Assembly: GCF_009903685.1 (NCBI RefSeq)
Contig: NZ_JAAABI010000003.1
Span: 62,001-126,000 of the forward strand
Direction: 5' to 3'
DNA length: 64,000 nt
Source of the DNA: Flagellimonas ochracea
GTDB taxonomy: Bacteria; Bacteroidota; Bacteroidia; Flavobacteriales; Flavobacteriaceae
Shown: positions 18,280 to 26,385 of the stretch, piece after piece
Layout of the letters: each line of letters starts with the position of its first letter
How positions within the stretch are numbered: the stretch's first letter is position 1
The notes under the pieces: model-generated
Told to the model about the DNA's origin: nothing
Seen by the model: only the letters and a program-made list of their open reading frames with translations
Database searches by the model: none
Made by a program: the position numbers and the translations under genes

Positions 18280-18690
18280 ATGCTCTCCAAGAAAACAAAA
18301 TATGGGCTAAAGGCCTTGACCTATTTGGCTTCTGTTGACGGAAAGGAACCGGTTCAAATTGCTGAGATAGCCAAACATGAGAATATTTCACAGAAATTTT
18401 TGGAAAGCATATTACTCACGCTCAGACGCAATGGTTTTTTGGGATCCAAAAAAGGCAAGGGAGGAGGTTATTACCTGATAAAACAGCCAGAGGATATTAA
18501 GATGACGTCCGTAATGCGGGTTTTGGAAGGCCCTATTGCCATGGTACCTTGTGTTAGCCTGAACTTCTACGAGAAATGTGATGACTGCCCAGATGAAAAT
18601 AAGTGTTCCGTACACAAACTGATGCTTCAGGTACGTGATAGTGCCTTGAATGTATATCGAAATAACACCTTGGCCGACCTTATTTCCTAA
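18280..18690 (+). CDS. Rrf2-family transcriptional regulator of sulfur assimilation (inferred)
   Basis: A 136-residue Rrf2 protein: N-terminal winged helix (MLSKKTKYGLKALTYLA, AKHENISQKFLESILLTLRR, GSKKGKGGGYYL), then a cysteine-bearing region (PCVSLNFYEKCDDCP ... NKCSVH) with four Cys as in IscR or sensor Rrf2 proteins, so a cluster or thiol signal is possible. Two ATGs are in tandem (18277 and 18280); homologues begin MLSKK. A near-consensus -7 box (TATCTTCG, 18268-18275) sits 4 bases before, so the message may be leaderless. It precedes cysH and sulfite reductase and, like CymR, probably controls them; inverted half-sites lie just ahead of cysH. Confidence 0.9.
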   Translation: MLSKKTKYGLKALTYLASVDGKEPVQIAEIAKHENISQKFLESILLTLRRNGFLGSKKGKGGGYYLIKQPEDIKMTSVMRVLEGPIAMVPCVSLNFYEKCDDCPDENKCSVHKLMLQVRDSALNVYRNNTLADLIS

Positions 18691-18770
18691 TAAAATCCCA
18701 AAGACTTTTCTCAGAATGTTTAAGAATTTGATAAAATTCAGCGGTTTTTTCTTAAAATCCATTAAAACTA

Positions 18771-18836
18771 TAGGATAAAAGTAATTTTATTATCCTTTTA
18801 ACGATTTGATAAGTGGATAGTTTTATCTTTATCCTA
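18771..18836. promoter_or_regulatory. Cluster of inverted TAGGATAAA half-sites ahead of cysH
   Basis: TAGGATAAA at 18771-18779, TTATCCT at 18790-18796 (AGGATAA-N11-TTATCCT, both arms perfect) and TTTATCCTA at 18828-18836. A 13-base direct repeat with one mismatch (ATTAAAAC[T/C]ATAG) flanks the group at 18761 and 18836. These are candidate binding sites of the Rrf2 protein encoded upstream. Confidence 0.55.
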
Positions 18837-18858
18837 TTAAAACCATAGACTTTATCTA

Positions 18859-19482
18859 ATGAAAGTTGATATTGATTTAGAGTATTACAACAGACAATTT
18901 CGGGGGATACCTCCGGAAGAAATAATTACTTGGGCTCTTCAGCTGTCCAGCAGAAGAATTGTTACCACTAGTTTTGGGAAGTATTCGGCAGTGCTGCTGA
19001 ATACGTTTCATAATATAGATCCCAATATTAATGTTGTTTGGTGTGATACGGGCTACAACTTGCCGGAGACGTATGAGCATGCCTCGTACTTGACGCGTAA
19101 GCTAGATTTAAACCTGAACACCTATGTTCCAAGGGAGACCAAGGCATTTACAGAGCATAGACTTGGTTTTCCCACAGCTGACCAACCCGAGCACAAGGAG
19201 TTTTCCGAAATTGTAAAGTTGGAACCCTTTCGACGGGCATTGGCTAAACATCAGCCCGATGTTTGGTTTACAAATATTCGAATACGTCAAACAGCATTGA
19301 GGAGCTCAAAAGACATTTTGAGTTTCAGCAAGGAAGGCATTCTTAAAGTAAGCCCCTTTTACTATTGGTCCGATGAGGATTTGGATGAATATTTGGAGGC
19401 GCATGATTTACCCAAGAATAGCACCTATTTTGATCCGGTCAAAGCGCTGGAAACCAGGGAGTGCGGAATTCATTTTCAATAG
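18859..19482 (+). CDS. cysH: Phosphoadenosine/adenosine phosphosulfate reductase family protein
   Basis: A 207-residue PAPS reductase-family enzyme that reduces activated sulfate to sulfite with thioredoxin or glutaredoxin. The PP-loop-like SFGKYSAVLL comes near residue 39, WCDTGYNLPETYEHA follows, and the catalytic Cys202 lies in the terminal ECGIHFQ. The CC and CxxC cysteines that bind the 4Fe-4S cluster of APS reductases are absent, which favours PAPS as substrate. It opens the sulfite-reduction operon but no sulfate adenylyltransferase (cysD, cysN) or APS kinase gene is adjacent. Candidate Rrf2 half-sites lie just upstream. Confidence 0.85.
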   Translation: MKVDIDLEYYNRQFRGIPPEEIITWALQLSSRRIVTTSFGKYSAVLLNTFHNIDPNINVVWCDTGYNLPETYEHASYLTRKLDLNLNTYVPRETKAFTEHRLGFPTADQPEHKEFSEIVKLEPFRRALAKHQPDVWFTNIRIRQTALRSSKDILSFSKEGILKVSPFYYWSDEDLDEYLEAHDLPKNSTYFDPVKALETRECGIHFQ

Positions 19483-19498
19483 AATTACCTGATGTGTT

Positions 19499-19524
19499 GA
19501 AGTAGGAGAAGTCCATGCTACTTC
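19499..19524 (+). other. Hairpin between cysH and sulfite reductase
   Basis: GAAGTAG and CTACTTC form a perfect 7-bp stem around 12 bases, without a T tract. It may be a processing or stability element in the 103-base cysH-sir spacer. Confidence 0.35.
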
Positions 19525-19585
19525 TAGGGATTATTTGAAATGGTGCAACATTAAAACCTATTAAATAGATAGGAATAGTATATAA

Positions 19586-21676
19586 ATGAAAAGTTTTAGA
19601 ACAGAAATAGAGAGTCCGGTTGTCGAGAAAGACATTATTGACTTGGAACGTAAGATTCGCCAGTTCAAGGAGGGTACGATAGATGAGGAAAAATTCCGTA
19701 GTCTTCGTTTGGCAAGAGGGGTCTACGGACAGCGTCAGCCCGGGGTGCAGATGGTACGGATTAAATTGCCCTATGGTAAAGTAACCTCTCATCAATTATT
19801 GCGGATAACCGATGTTTCTGATGAATATTCTAGAGGTCGTTTGCATATTACCACACGCCAAGACATTCAAATTCATTATGTGGATTTGGAAAGGACCCCA
19901 GAGTTGTGGGCACAATTGGAAAAGGATGAAGTAACACTTCGTGAGGCCTGCGGAAATACGGTCCGAAATGTTACTGCCAGCGAAACGGCCGGGATTGACG
20001 TAGATGAGCCATTTGATGTTTCACCCTACGCCCAAGCAGTTTTTGAATACTTCCTCCGAAATCCAATAGGTCAGGAAATGGGTAGAAAATTCAAGGTCTC
20101 CTTTTCGGCAAGTGATGCCGATACTGGCCTTTCTTACATGCACGATTTGGGATTCATCGCTAAAAGTAAAGATGGGATTAGAGGTTTCAAGGTGATGATA
20201 GGGGGTGGTTTGGGTTCCCAGCCAAGGCAGGCCGACGAACTTTACAGCTTTTTGCCCACGGATAAGATAATTCCAATGATGGAAGGGGTTATCCGAGTTT
20301 TTGACCGGTACGGTGAGCGAAAAAGTCGTGCCAAGGCCCGGATGAAATTTTTATTGAAAGATATTGGTCTCGAGGGTTTCAAAATGCTGTTGGAAGAAGA
20401 GCAATTGGCAATTCCACATCAAACCTATCCTATTGATTACGAGAAATATCCAAAAACAAAGGTTGCCAATGTCAAAATTCCTGAAGTAAAAATTGAAGAA
20501 AATCAGGCATTTCAACAATGGAAATCGACCAACTTGGTTCCCCAAAAACAAGAGGGATATGTAGCCATTGGAATTAAAGTGCTTTTGGGCGATTTCTACA
20601 CGGACAAGGCCAGGAAATTGGCCAAGCTTGTACAGGATTATGCAGCTGGTGAAATTCGTTTGTCCCTGAGACAAAATATACTGATTCCTTACGTAAAGGA
20701 AGAATTGGTTCCTTTCTTTTATAGGGAACTTAAAAAGTTGGGCTTTGCCGAGGCGGGCTACAACAAAGCCTTGGATATCACTGCGTGTCCGGGAACGGAT
20801 ACCTGTAATTTGGGGATTGCCAGTAGTACCGGTATAGCGGATGAACTGGAGCGGGTCATAAAGGCGGAATATCCAAGTTACATCAACAACCCTGACGTGG
20901 TTATCAAAATTAGTGGCTGTATGAATGCTTGTGGACAGCATACCATGGCCCATATTGGATTTCAAGGGATGTCCATTAGGACCAAAGATAAACTAGTAGC
21001 CCCTGCGCTGCAGGTATTGTTGGGTGGAGGAAACTATGGCAACGGTAAAGGGAGGTTTGCAGATAAAGTGGCCAAGATTCCCAGTAAGCGTGGACCGCAA
21101 GCTTTACGTTTAATATTGGACGATTACGAAGCCCATGGAAATGGAGCCTCTTTCACGGAATACTATGTGGAAAAAGGAGAACATTATTTCTACGACTTTT
21201 TAAAACCATTGACGGATACCGATAACCTTACCCAAGACGACTTCATTGACTGGGGAAATGACGAAAAATATAAAAAAGAGATTGGCATTGGTGAATGTGC
21301 AGGTGTGATAGTTGATTTGGTAGCTACACTTTTTTTGGAGAGCCAGGAAAAGATTGAAAATGCACAGGAAGCCATTGAGGAACAAAAATGGGCTGCGAGT
21401 ATCTATTACTCATATCAATCCATTGTCAATTCCGCCAAGGCTTTGTTGACGGCGGAAAAGTTGAAAACCAATACCCATGCAAGCATCATCAGGGATTTTG
21501 ACAGACTTTATGTGAAGACTGGAAAAATAGCATTTGCCTATGGTTTTGAGGCATTGGCGCTTCAACTCAACAAAAATCAACCATCCGAAGAATTTGCAAA
21601 GAAATACATGGAGGATGCCAAAAGTGTATTGGAGCGTTTGGAAGCCTATAGAAAATTAGAATTGGAACATGCATAA
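19586..21676 (+). CDS. Sulfite (nitrite/sulfite) reductase with C-terminal HEPN-like domain
   Basis: A 696-residue siroheme and 4Fe-4S enzyme. The two ferredoxin-like half domains and both siroheme domains are present. Cluster ligands are Cys401 and Cys407 (ACPGTDTC) with Cys445 and Cys449 (GCMNACGQH). From about residue 585 there is an extra helical region (ESQEKIENAQEAIEEQKWAA ... SIYYSYQSIVNSAKALL) typical of HEPN domains. It lacks the R-x4-6-H motif of HEPN RNases, so RNase activity is unlikely. It should reduce sulfite to sulfide for homocysteine synthesis; the neighbours cysH, cobA and a ferredoxin-NADP reductase support sulfite over nitrite. The stop overlaps cobA by 8 bases. Confidence 0.9.
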   Translation: MKSFRTEIESPVVEKDIIDLERKIRQFKEGTIDEEKFRSLRLARGVYGQRQPGVQMVRIKLPYGKVTSHQLLRITDVSDEYSRGRLHITTRQDIQIHYVDLERTPELWAQLEKDEVTLREACGNTVRNVTASETAGIDVDEPFDVSPYAQAVFEYFLRNPIGQEMGRKFKVSFSASDADTGLSYMHDLGFIAKSKDGIRGFKVMIGGGLGSQPRQADELYSFLPTDKIIPMMEGVIRVFDRYGERKSRAKARMKFLLKDIGLEGFKMLLEEEQLAIPHQTYPIDYEKYPKTKVANVKIPEVKIEENQAFQQWKSTNLVPQKQEGYVAIGIKVLLGDFYTDKARKLAKLVQDYAAGEIRLSLRQNILIPYVKEELVPFFYRELKKLGFAEAGYNKALDITACPGTDTCNLGIASSTGIADELERVIKAEYPSYINNPDVVIKISGCMNACGQHTMAHIGFQGMSIRTKDKLVAPALQVLLGGGNYGNGKGRFADKVAKIPSKRGPQALRLILDDYEAHGNGASFTEYYVEKGEHYFYDFLKPLTDTDNLTQDDFIDWGNDEKYKKEIGIGECAGVIVDLVATLFLESQEKIENAQEAIEEQKWAASIYYSYQSIVNSAKALLTAEKLKTNTHASIIRDFDRLYVKTGKIAFAYGFEALALQLNKNQPSEEFAKKYMEDAKSVLERLEAYRKLELEHA

Positions 21677-22445
21677 CGGAAAACTTACAGTTGTGGGTGC
21701 AGGCCCTGGAGATGTAGACCTCATTACGTTGAAAGGCATTAAAGCCTTGCAAAATGCGGATGTGATTTTGTATGACGCTCTGGTAAACCAAGAGCTTTTG
21801 GAGTATGCACAGAGGGCAGAAAAAATCTTTGTGGGCAAGCGCAAAGGCTGTTACGCTTATCAACAAGAACAAATCAATGAATTGATTGTACAAAGAGCCA
21901 GTTTGGGATTACATGTATTGCGCTTAAAAGGAGGAGACCCTTTTGTATTTGGAAGAGGGGCTGAAGAAATGGAATACGCTGCCCAATTTGGTATTGAAGT
22001 TTCTGTAGTACCTGGTATTTCTTCATCAGTTTCAGTGCCAGCTTCTCAAAACATTCCTGTTACTAAAAGAGGTGCGGCCGAGAGCTTTTGGGTCATCACA
22101 GGTACCACAAAAGAGCATAAATTATCAGGAGACGTGGCATTGGCTGCGAAATCAAATGCCACAGTGGTCATACTCATGGGCATGTCTAAATTGGGGCAGA
22201 TTATGCAATGTTTTGCCGAAGAGGGTAAGCAGGATACCCCTGTGGCCATTATCCAAAACGGAACCATGGATAACGAAAAGGTAGGCATTGGGACTGTTGC
22301 TTCCATTGAGGACAAGGCAAAGGAGCAGCAGTTATCCAATCCTGCCATCATCATTATAGGCGAGGTTGTTGATAATCGTCAGCGCTTACTGGATATCCAG
22401 AGAGCATATCAAAAAAAGGGAGAAGAATTGTTTGAAAAAGTATAA
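21669..22445 (+). CDS. cobA: Uroporphyrinogen-III C-methyltransferase
   Basis: A 258-residue SUMT that uses two SAM to make precorrin-2, the precursor of siroheme. Signatures are VGAGPGDVDLITLKG at residues 8-22 and LRLKGGDPFVFGRGAEE in the middle. It overlaps the sulfite reductase gene by 8 bases, so translation is coupled, and it supplies that enzyme's cofactor. No precorrin-2 dehydrogenase/ferrochelatase gene follows here, so the last siroheme steps must be encoded elsewhere. Confidence 0.95.
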   Translation: MHNGKLTVVGAGPGDVDLITLKGIKALQNADVILYDALVNQELLEYAQRAEKIFVGKRKGCYAYQQEQINELIVQRASLGLHVLRLKGGDPFVFGRGAEEMEYAAQFGIEVSVVPGISSSVSVPASQNIPVTKRGAAESFWVITGTTKEHKLSGDVALAAKSNATVVILMGMSKLGQIMQCFAEEGKQDTPVAIIQNGTMDNEKVGIGTVASIEDKAKEQQLSNPAIIIIGEVVDNRQRLLDIQRAYQKKGEELFEKV

Positions 22446-22450
22446 AAATT

Positions 22451-22497
22451 GTCAGGTCGAACGCCCAACTTCATGAAGGACAAGCAGTCGAGACCTC
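22451..22497. repeat. REP-like repeat between cobA and the ferredoxin-NADP reductase gene
   Basis: GTCAGGTCGAACGC at the left pairs with GCAGTCGAGACCT at the right, with about 20 extra bases including the palindrome CTTCATGAAG between the arms. It belongs to the same family as 28440-28514 but lies inside an apparent operon. Confidence 0.6.
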
Positions 22498-22512
22498 AAT
22501 AAAAGACAAATT

Positions 22513-23574
22513 ATGATAAAAACGGACATACTTATAATTGGAGCAGGACCCACAGGATTGTTCACGGTTTTCGAAGCAGGCTTGCTAAAACTAAAATGCC
22601 ACTTGATTGATGCATTGCCGCAACCAGGCGGACAATGCTCCGAAATCTATCCTAAAAAACCCATATACGATATCCCTGCCTATCCCGAGATACTCGCAGG
22701 AGACTTGGTGGATAAATTAATGGAGCAAATCAAGCCGTTTGAACCCGGTTTCACTTTGGGGGAACGGGCAGAGACTTTGGAAAAGCAAGAAGACGGTTCT
22801 TTTATTGTAACGACAAACAAGGGAACCGAACATCATGCCTCCGTGGTCGTCATCGCTGGGGGATTGGGCTCTTTTGAACCCAGAAAACCGTTGATTTCCA
22901 ATATTGGCAATTTTGAGGATAAAGGTGTCTCGTACATCATTAAGAATCCCGAAGTTTTTCGAAACAAAAAAGTGGTCATCGCTGGAGGTGGGGACTCCGC
23001 CTTGGACTGGGCCATATTTCTAACAGATGTCGCTTCAGAGGTCGCATTGGTACATCGCAGAAATGAGTTCCGAGGAGCTTTGGATTCTGTGGAAAAGGCA
23101 AGAGAATTGGCGAAATTGGGTAAAATCCAGTTGTATACAGAAGCTGAAGTGTCAGAAATACATGGAAAGGAAGAGGTACAAGCCGTTGTGATTAAATACA
23201 ACGATAAGCAAAGAGATAAATCCTATGTGGAAACGGATTTTTTTATCCCACTTTTTGGCTTATCACCCAAACTGGGGCCAATAGGTGACTGGGGATTGGA
23301 AATTGAGAAGAATGCCATCAAGGTAAATAACGCTAGAGATTATCAGACCAATATTCCGGGTGTATTTGCCATCGGCGATGTAAATACCTATGAAGGTAAG
23401 CTAAAGTTGATTCTTTCTGGATTCCATGAAGCAGCAGTAATGTGCCAGTTTGCATATCAAATTATTAATCCAAATAAACGATACGTAATGAAATATACCA
23501 CTGTTGGCGGTGTACAAGGATTCGACGGAACCAAAAAAGAAGCCAAGAAAGAGGTGGTGCAAAGTATAGTCTAA
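22513..23574 (+). CDS. Ferredoxin--NADP(+) reductase, thioredoxin-reductase-like type
   Basis: A 353-residue FAD/NADP oxidoreductase. The FAD-binding motif GAGPTGLFTVFEAGLL is at residues 10-25, the NADP-binding GGGDSALDWAIFL in the middle and the FAD-closing GVFAIGDVNTY near residue 290. It lacks the CxxC redox pair of thioredoxin reductases, so it matches the YumC/TrxR-like ferredoxin reductases. Placed last in the cysH-sir-cobA group, it probably feeds electrons through ferredoxin to the sulfite reductase. A strong terminator follows. Confidence 0.9.
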   Translation: MIKTDILIIGAGPTGLFTVFEAGLLKLKCHLIDALPQPGGQCSEIYPKKPIYDIPAYPEILAGDLVDKLMEQIKPFEPGFTLGERAETLEKQEDGSFIVTTNKGTEHHASVVVIAGGLGSFEPRKPLISNIGNFEDKGVSYIIKNPEVFRNKKVVIAGGGDSALDWAIFLTDVASEVALVHRRNEFRGALDSVEKARELAKLGKIQLYTEAEVSEIHGKEEVQAVVIKYNDKQRDKSYVETDFFIPLFGLSPKLGPIGDWGLEIEKNAIKVNNARDYQTNIPGVFAIGDVNTYEGKLKLILSGFHEAAVMCQFAYQIINPNKRYVMKYTTVGGVQGFDGTKKEAKKEVVQSIV

Positions 23575-23601
23575 AGTTTTTAGGTTATGTTGAGTTAGTC
23601 A

Positions 23602-23636
23602 AACCTTCCATTGTTTTACTTTGGAAGGTTTTTTTG
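23602..23636 (+). terminator. Terminator of the sulfite-reduction operon
   Basis: AACCTTCC pairs with GGAAGGTT around 13 bases, followed by T residues, 28 bases after the reductase stop. Confidence 0.85.
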
Positions 23637-23654
23637 CGAAAAGCTTCAAATTTT

Positions 23655-23662
23655 TAATTTTG
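23655..23662 (+). promoter_or_regulatory. Candidate -7 box of the kelch-like lipoprotein gene
   Basis: TAATTTTG matches TAnnTTTG, 30 bases before the ATG at 23693. Confidence 0.45.
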
Positions 23663-23692
23663 TAGTATATTTCCTAAATAATTCATAACCTC

Positions 23693-25018
23693 ATGTCGAA
23701 ATTCCGTATTCCCTCATTTTTGATCAAGTCCTTTCTAATTCCAGTCATCATTGTTGTCTACGCATGCAGCAGCAGCGAAAATGAAGAGTCTCTTCCCGAT
23801 AATTCTGGAGGAGATACCGAATCCCCGACAACCCCTGAAGAGGAACAAAATATGCCTCCGAATGCCTTTAATTTGATTGAAGTGGCCAATGACTCAGAAT
23901 CAGTGGAGCTAAGTCCCAATTTTGAATGGGAGTTTGCCACAGATCCAGAAAACGAAGCAATAACCTATTCCTTTTTTCTAGATACATCCGAGAATCCAAC
24001 CACTCAACTGGCAACTAATTTAAGTGATACCAGTTATAATCTAGAAGCCGAATTGGAGTTGGGGACTACCTACTATTGGCAGGTTGAGGCAAGTGATGCT
24101 TCCGGAAATACGACGATAAGTGCAATTTTTAGTTTTACTACTAAACCAATAGGTTCTTTTGTTGCCCAACCAGATTTTGGCTTTCGTCATCATGCTGCGG
24201 TAACAGAGCTGAATGGCAGATTGTATATGCTGGGAGGTTTTGGCACGGTCAACGGAGCACCACAGCACTATTTAGATGATGTTTGGAGCAGTGATGATGG
24301 GGAAGTATGGACTCTTGAAGCGGATAACCCTGGTTTTATTGCTCGTGCCCTTCACCCTTTAGTGGCTTTTAACGACAAAATGTTTTTAATAGGAGGCTTT
24401 AGAGCTAATGGGCCATCGAATGATATTTGGAGTTCAACGGATGGCAAGAATTGGGTAATGGAAACTGCCAATGCTGAATTCCCAGAGGATTGGGGCCATA
24501 AAATGTTGCATTTCAATGACAAACTTTGGTTGATTACAGGGGGGTCTAACAATGAGTCTAATAGAAGTGTTTGGAATAGTGAAAATGGAGTGAATTGGAC
24601 TCGTGTTGTTGAAGATATAGGTTTTTCCTTAAATCTCGATTTAGAGGCAGTGGTCTTCAACAACCGCATGTGGGTGATTGTAAATGATGAGATCCATAGT
24701 AGTGATAATGGAATTGATTGGACCTTAGAACTGGAAGATGCACCATTTGCGGATTTAGGAACATCCGGCTTCTCCTTAAAAGAATATTCTCTTGTTGTAC
24801 ACAATGGAAAGATGGTTCTGATGGTTAGCCGGCAAGACACTTCGGAGTCGGCAGATATATGGAGCAGCTCCAACGGAAAAGACTGGATTTTAGAACATAC
24901 ACAAACCGCTTTTCCTAACCGTGAAGACAATTCTTTTATTTCCTTTGGAGGAAAGATTTACATAATGCTAGGATTTAACGACCAAGGCTTTTTGGGCGAT
25001 ATTTGGACGCTTGACTGA
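23693..25018 (+). CDS. Lipoprotein with fibronectin-like domain and kelch-like beta-propeller
   Basis: A 441-residue protein with a lipoprotein signal (lipobox VVYAC, Cys at residue 25) and an acidic Ser/Glu/Thr/Pro linker. A fibronectin type III-like domain (about 60-150, ending TTYYWQVEASDASGNTTI) is followed by about six repeats of the kind LYMLGGF ... DDVWSSDDGEVWTLE, WSSTDGKNWVMET and WNSENGVNWTRV. These are kelch/sialidase-like propeller blades. It is probably anchored at the cell envelope. The ligand is unknown. It stands alone between a terminator and the second SAM riboswitch and is unlikely to belong to the sulfur block. Confidence 0.8.
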   Translation: MSKFRIPSFLIKSFLIPVIIVVYACSSSENEESLPDNSGGDTESPTTPEEEQNMPPNAFNLIEVANDSESVELSPNFEWEFATDPENEAITYSFFLDTSENPTTQLATNLSDTSYNLEAELELGTTYYWQVEASDASGNTTISAIFSFTTKPIGSFVAQPDFGFRHHAAVTELNGRLYMLGGFGTVNGAPQHYLDDVWSSDDGEVWTLEADNPGFIARALHPLVAFNDKMFLIGGFRANGPSNDIWSSTDGKNWVMETANAEFPEDWGHKMLHFNDKLWLITGGSNNESNRSVWNSENGVNWTRVVEDIGFSLNLDLEAVVFNNRMWVIVNDEIHSSDNGIDWTLELEDAPFADLGTSGFSLKEYSLVVHNGKMVLMVSRQDTSESADIWSSSNGKDWILEHTQTAFPNREDNSFISFGGKIYIMLGFNDQGFLGDIWTLD

Positions 25019-25076
25019 TTGCAAATGGAGATAAGGCAAAATTTATCTGTTCTGACTACAAGAAACCCTTTCTTTT

Positions 25077-25108
25077 TTTGGATTTAATTGAAGAGCATTG
25101 TTTATTTG
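25077..25108 (+). promoter_or_regulatory. Candidate promoter of the methionine synthase transcript
   Basis: TTTG at 25077-25080, then 20 bases, then TTTATTTG (one mismatch to TAnnTTTG) at 25101-25108, 27 bases upstream of the SAM-I aptamer. Confidence 0.5.
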
Positions 25109-25135
25109 TGACCTAGTTCATTTTAAAATTGATTT

Positions 25136-25273
25136 GTTATCAAGAAAGGTGGAGGGATTGGACCCTGTGAAACCTTAGCAACCCTCGGTTTATCCTGATG
25201 CACATCAGGATCTGAGAAGGTGCTACATTCTACCCTTGTTTCCGGTTTTGGAAAATTTAGTGGGAAGGATAAC
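25136..25273 (+). ncRNA. SAM-I (S-box) riboswitch upstream of split metH
   Basis: The closing stem GTTATC/GATAAC, the AAGAAAGGTGGAGGGATT entry, CCTTAGCAACCC and AAGGTGCTACATTC match the first aptamer at 11608. Its P3 arm is longer: a perfect 8-bp hairpin ATCCTGAT-gcac-ATCAGGAT (25192-25211) is set between CTCGG and CTGAG. It should reduce expression of the methionine synthase genes when SAM is high. About 100 bases separate it from the start; no clear terminator is seen there, only a degenerate REP-like repeat. Confidence 0.95.
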
Positions 25274-25335
25274 GTAAATACATTCCATCGTATTTTCTAC
25301 GCTTTTCTTGATAATTAAAAACTGTTTCCTCATGA

Positions 25336-25357
25336 GCTTCCGCTGAGTGCGGCGAAG
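25336..25357. repeat. Degenerate REP-like repeat in the metH leader
   Basis: The reverse complement reads CTTCGCCGCACTCAGCGGAAGC, close to the CTTCGACTACGCTCAGCC core of the hairpins at 16665 and 17015. It lies between the riboswitch and the start codon, where it could affect translation. Confidence 0.4.
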
Positions 25358-25376
25358 AGGGGGCTTTAGTAGTGTT

Positions 25377-26381
25377 ATGAAAATTGAGAAAATTTTACAG
25401 GAGAGAATTTTGGTGCTGGATGGCGCCATGGGCACCATGCTGCAACACTATAAGTTTGAGGAAGGGGACTTCAGGGGAGATCGCTTTAAGGATTGGCCAC
25501 TTCCCCTTAAAGGAAACAACGACCTATTGTCCTTGACCCAGCCTCAGGCCATCGCAGAAATTCATCGAAAATATTTTGAGGCCGGGGCTGATATTGCGGA
25601 AACCAATACCTTTTCAGGCACCTCTATAGCCATGACGGATTATGGTATGGAAGAGTTGGTATATGAGCTGAATTTTGAATCGGCCAAGATTGCTAAAAAA
25701 GTTGCACAGGAATTTACTGAAAGGGAACCGCACAAACCTAGATTTGTGGCCGGAAGTATCGGTCCCACGAACAAGACGGCGAGCATGTCACCCGATGTCA
25801 ATGATCCAGGTTTTCGTGCAGTTTCATTCGATGACCTCAGGAAAGCTTATAAAGAACAGGCAGCCGCTTTATTGGATGGAGGAGCGGATATTTTATTGGT
25901 GGAGACCATTTTCGACACCTTGAATGCCAAGGCGGCCTTGTTTGCCATTGAAGAAGTGAGGGATGAACGGAATATAGAGGTCCCGGTAATGGTGAGTGGT
26001 ACCATTACCGATGCATCGGGACGTACCTTATCTGGCCAAACAGCGGAAGCGTTTTTAATTTCCATTTCCCATATTCCCATTTTGTCCGTGGGATTTAATT
26101 GCGCCCTGGGAGCAAAACAACTGACCCCACATCTTGAAGTGTTGTCCGCAAAATCAGACTTTGCCGTATCGGCCCATCCCAATGCTGGACTGCCCAATGC
26201 CTTTGGAGCATATGATGAGACTCCGGAACAGATGGCAGCACAGATCAAAGAATATTTGGATAAGGGTCTGGTGAATATTGTAGGTGGATGTTGCGGAACC
26301 ACGCCGAAACATATCAAGGCCATTGCGGATTTGGTAAAAAAGTATCAACCCAGAAAACTTTCAGTACCCATTTTGGAATAA
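25377..26381 (+). CDS. metH: Methionine synthase, homocysteine-binding half (split MetH)
   Basis: A 334-residue protein corresponding to the N-terminal homocysteine S-methyltransferase domain of MetH (start at ATG 25377, [20 protein letters not shown]; an upstream in-frame ATG at 25347 reads through repeat sequence). The zinc-binding cysteines are in FNCALGA and GGCCGTTP. It delivers activated homocysteine to the methylcobalamin held by the second half, encoded 4 bases downstream. It is regulated by the SAM-I riboswitch ahead of it. Confidence 0.93.
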   Translation: MKIEKILQERILVLDGAMGTMLQHYKFEEGDFRGDRFKDWPLPLKGNNDLLSLTQPQAIAEIHRKYFEAGADIAETNTFSGTSIAMTDYGMEELVYELNFESAKIAKKVAQEFTEREPHKPRFVAGSIGPTNKTASMSPDVNDPGFRAVSFDDLRKAYKEQAAALLDGGADILLVETIFDTLNAKAALFAIEEVRDERNIEVPVMVSGTITDASGRTLSGQTAEAFLISISHIPILSVGFNCALGAKQLTPHLEVLSAKSDFAVSAHPNAGLPNAFGAYDETPEQMAAQIKEYLDKGLVNIVGGCCGTTPKHIKAIADLVKKYQPRKLSVPILE

Positions 26382-26385
26382 AAAT

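Noticed and set aside
23693-25018. Galactose oxidase or sialidase activity for the kelch-like lipoprotein
   Set aside because: The propeller-like repeats are visible but no catalytic residues (Tyr-Cys pair, Asp boxes with Arg triad) can be identified.
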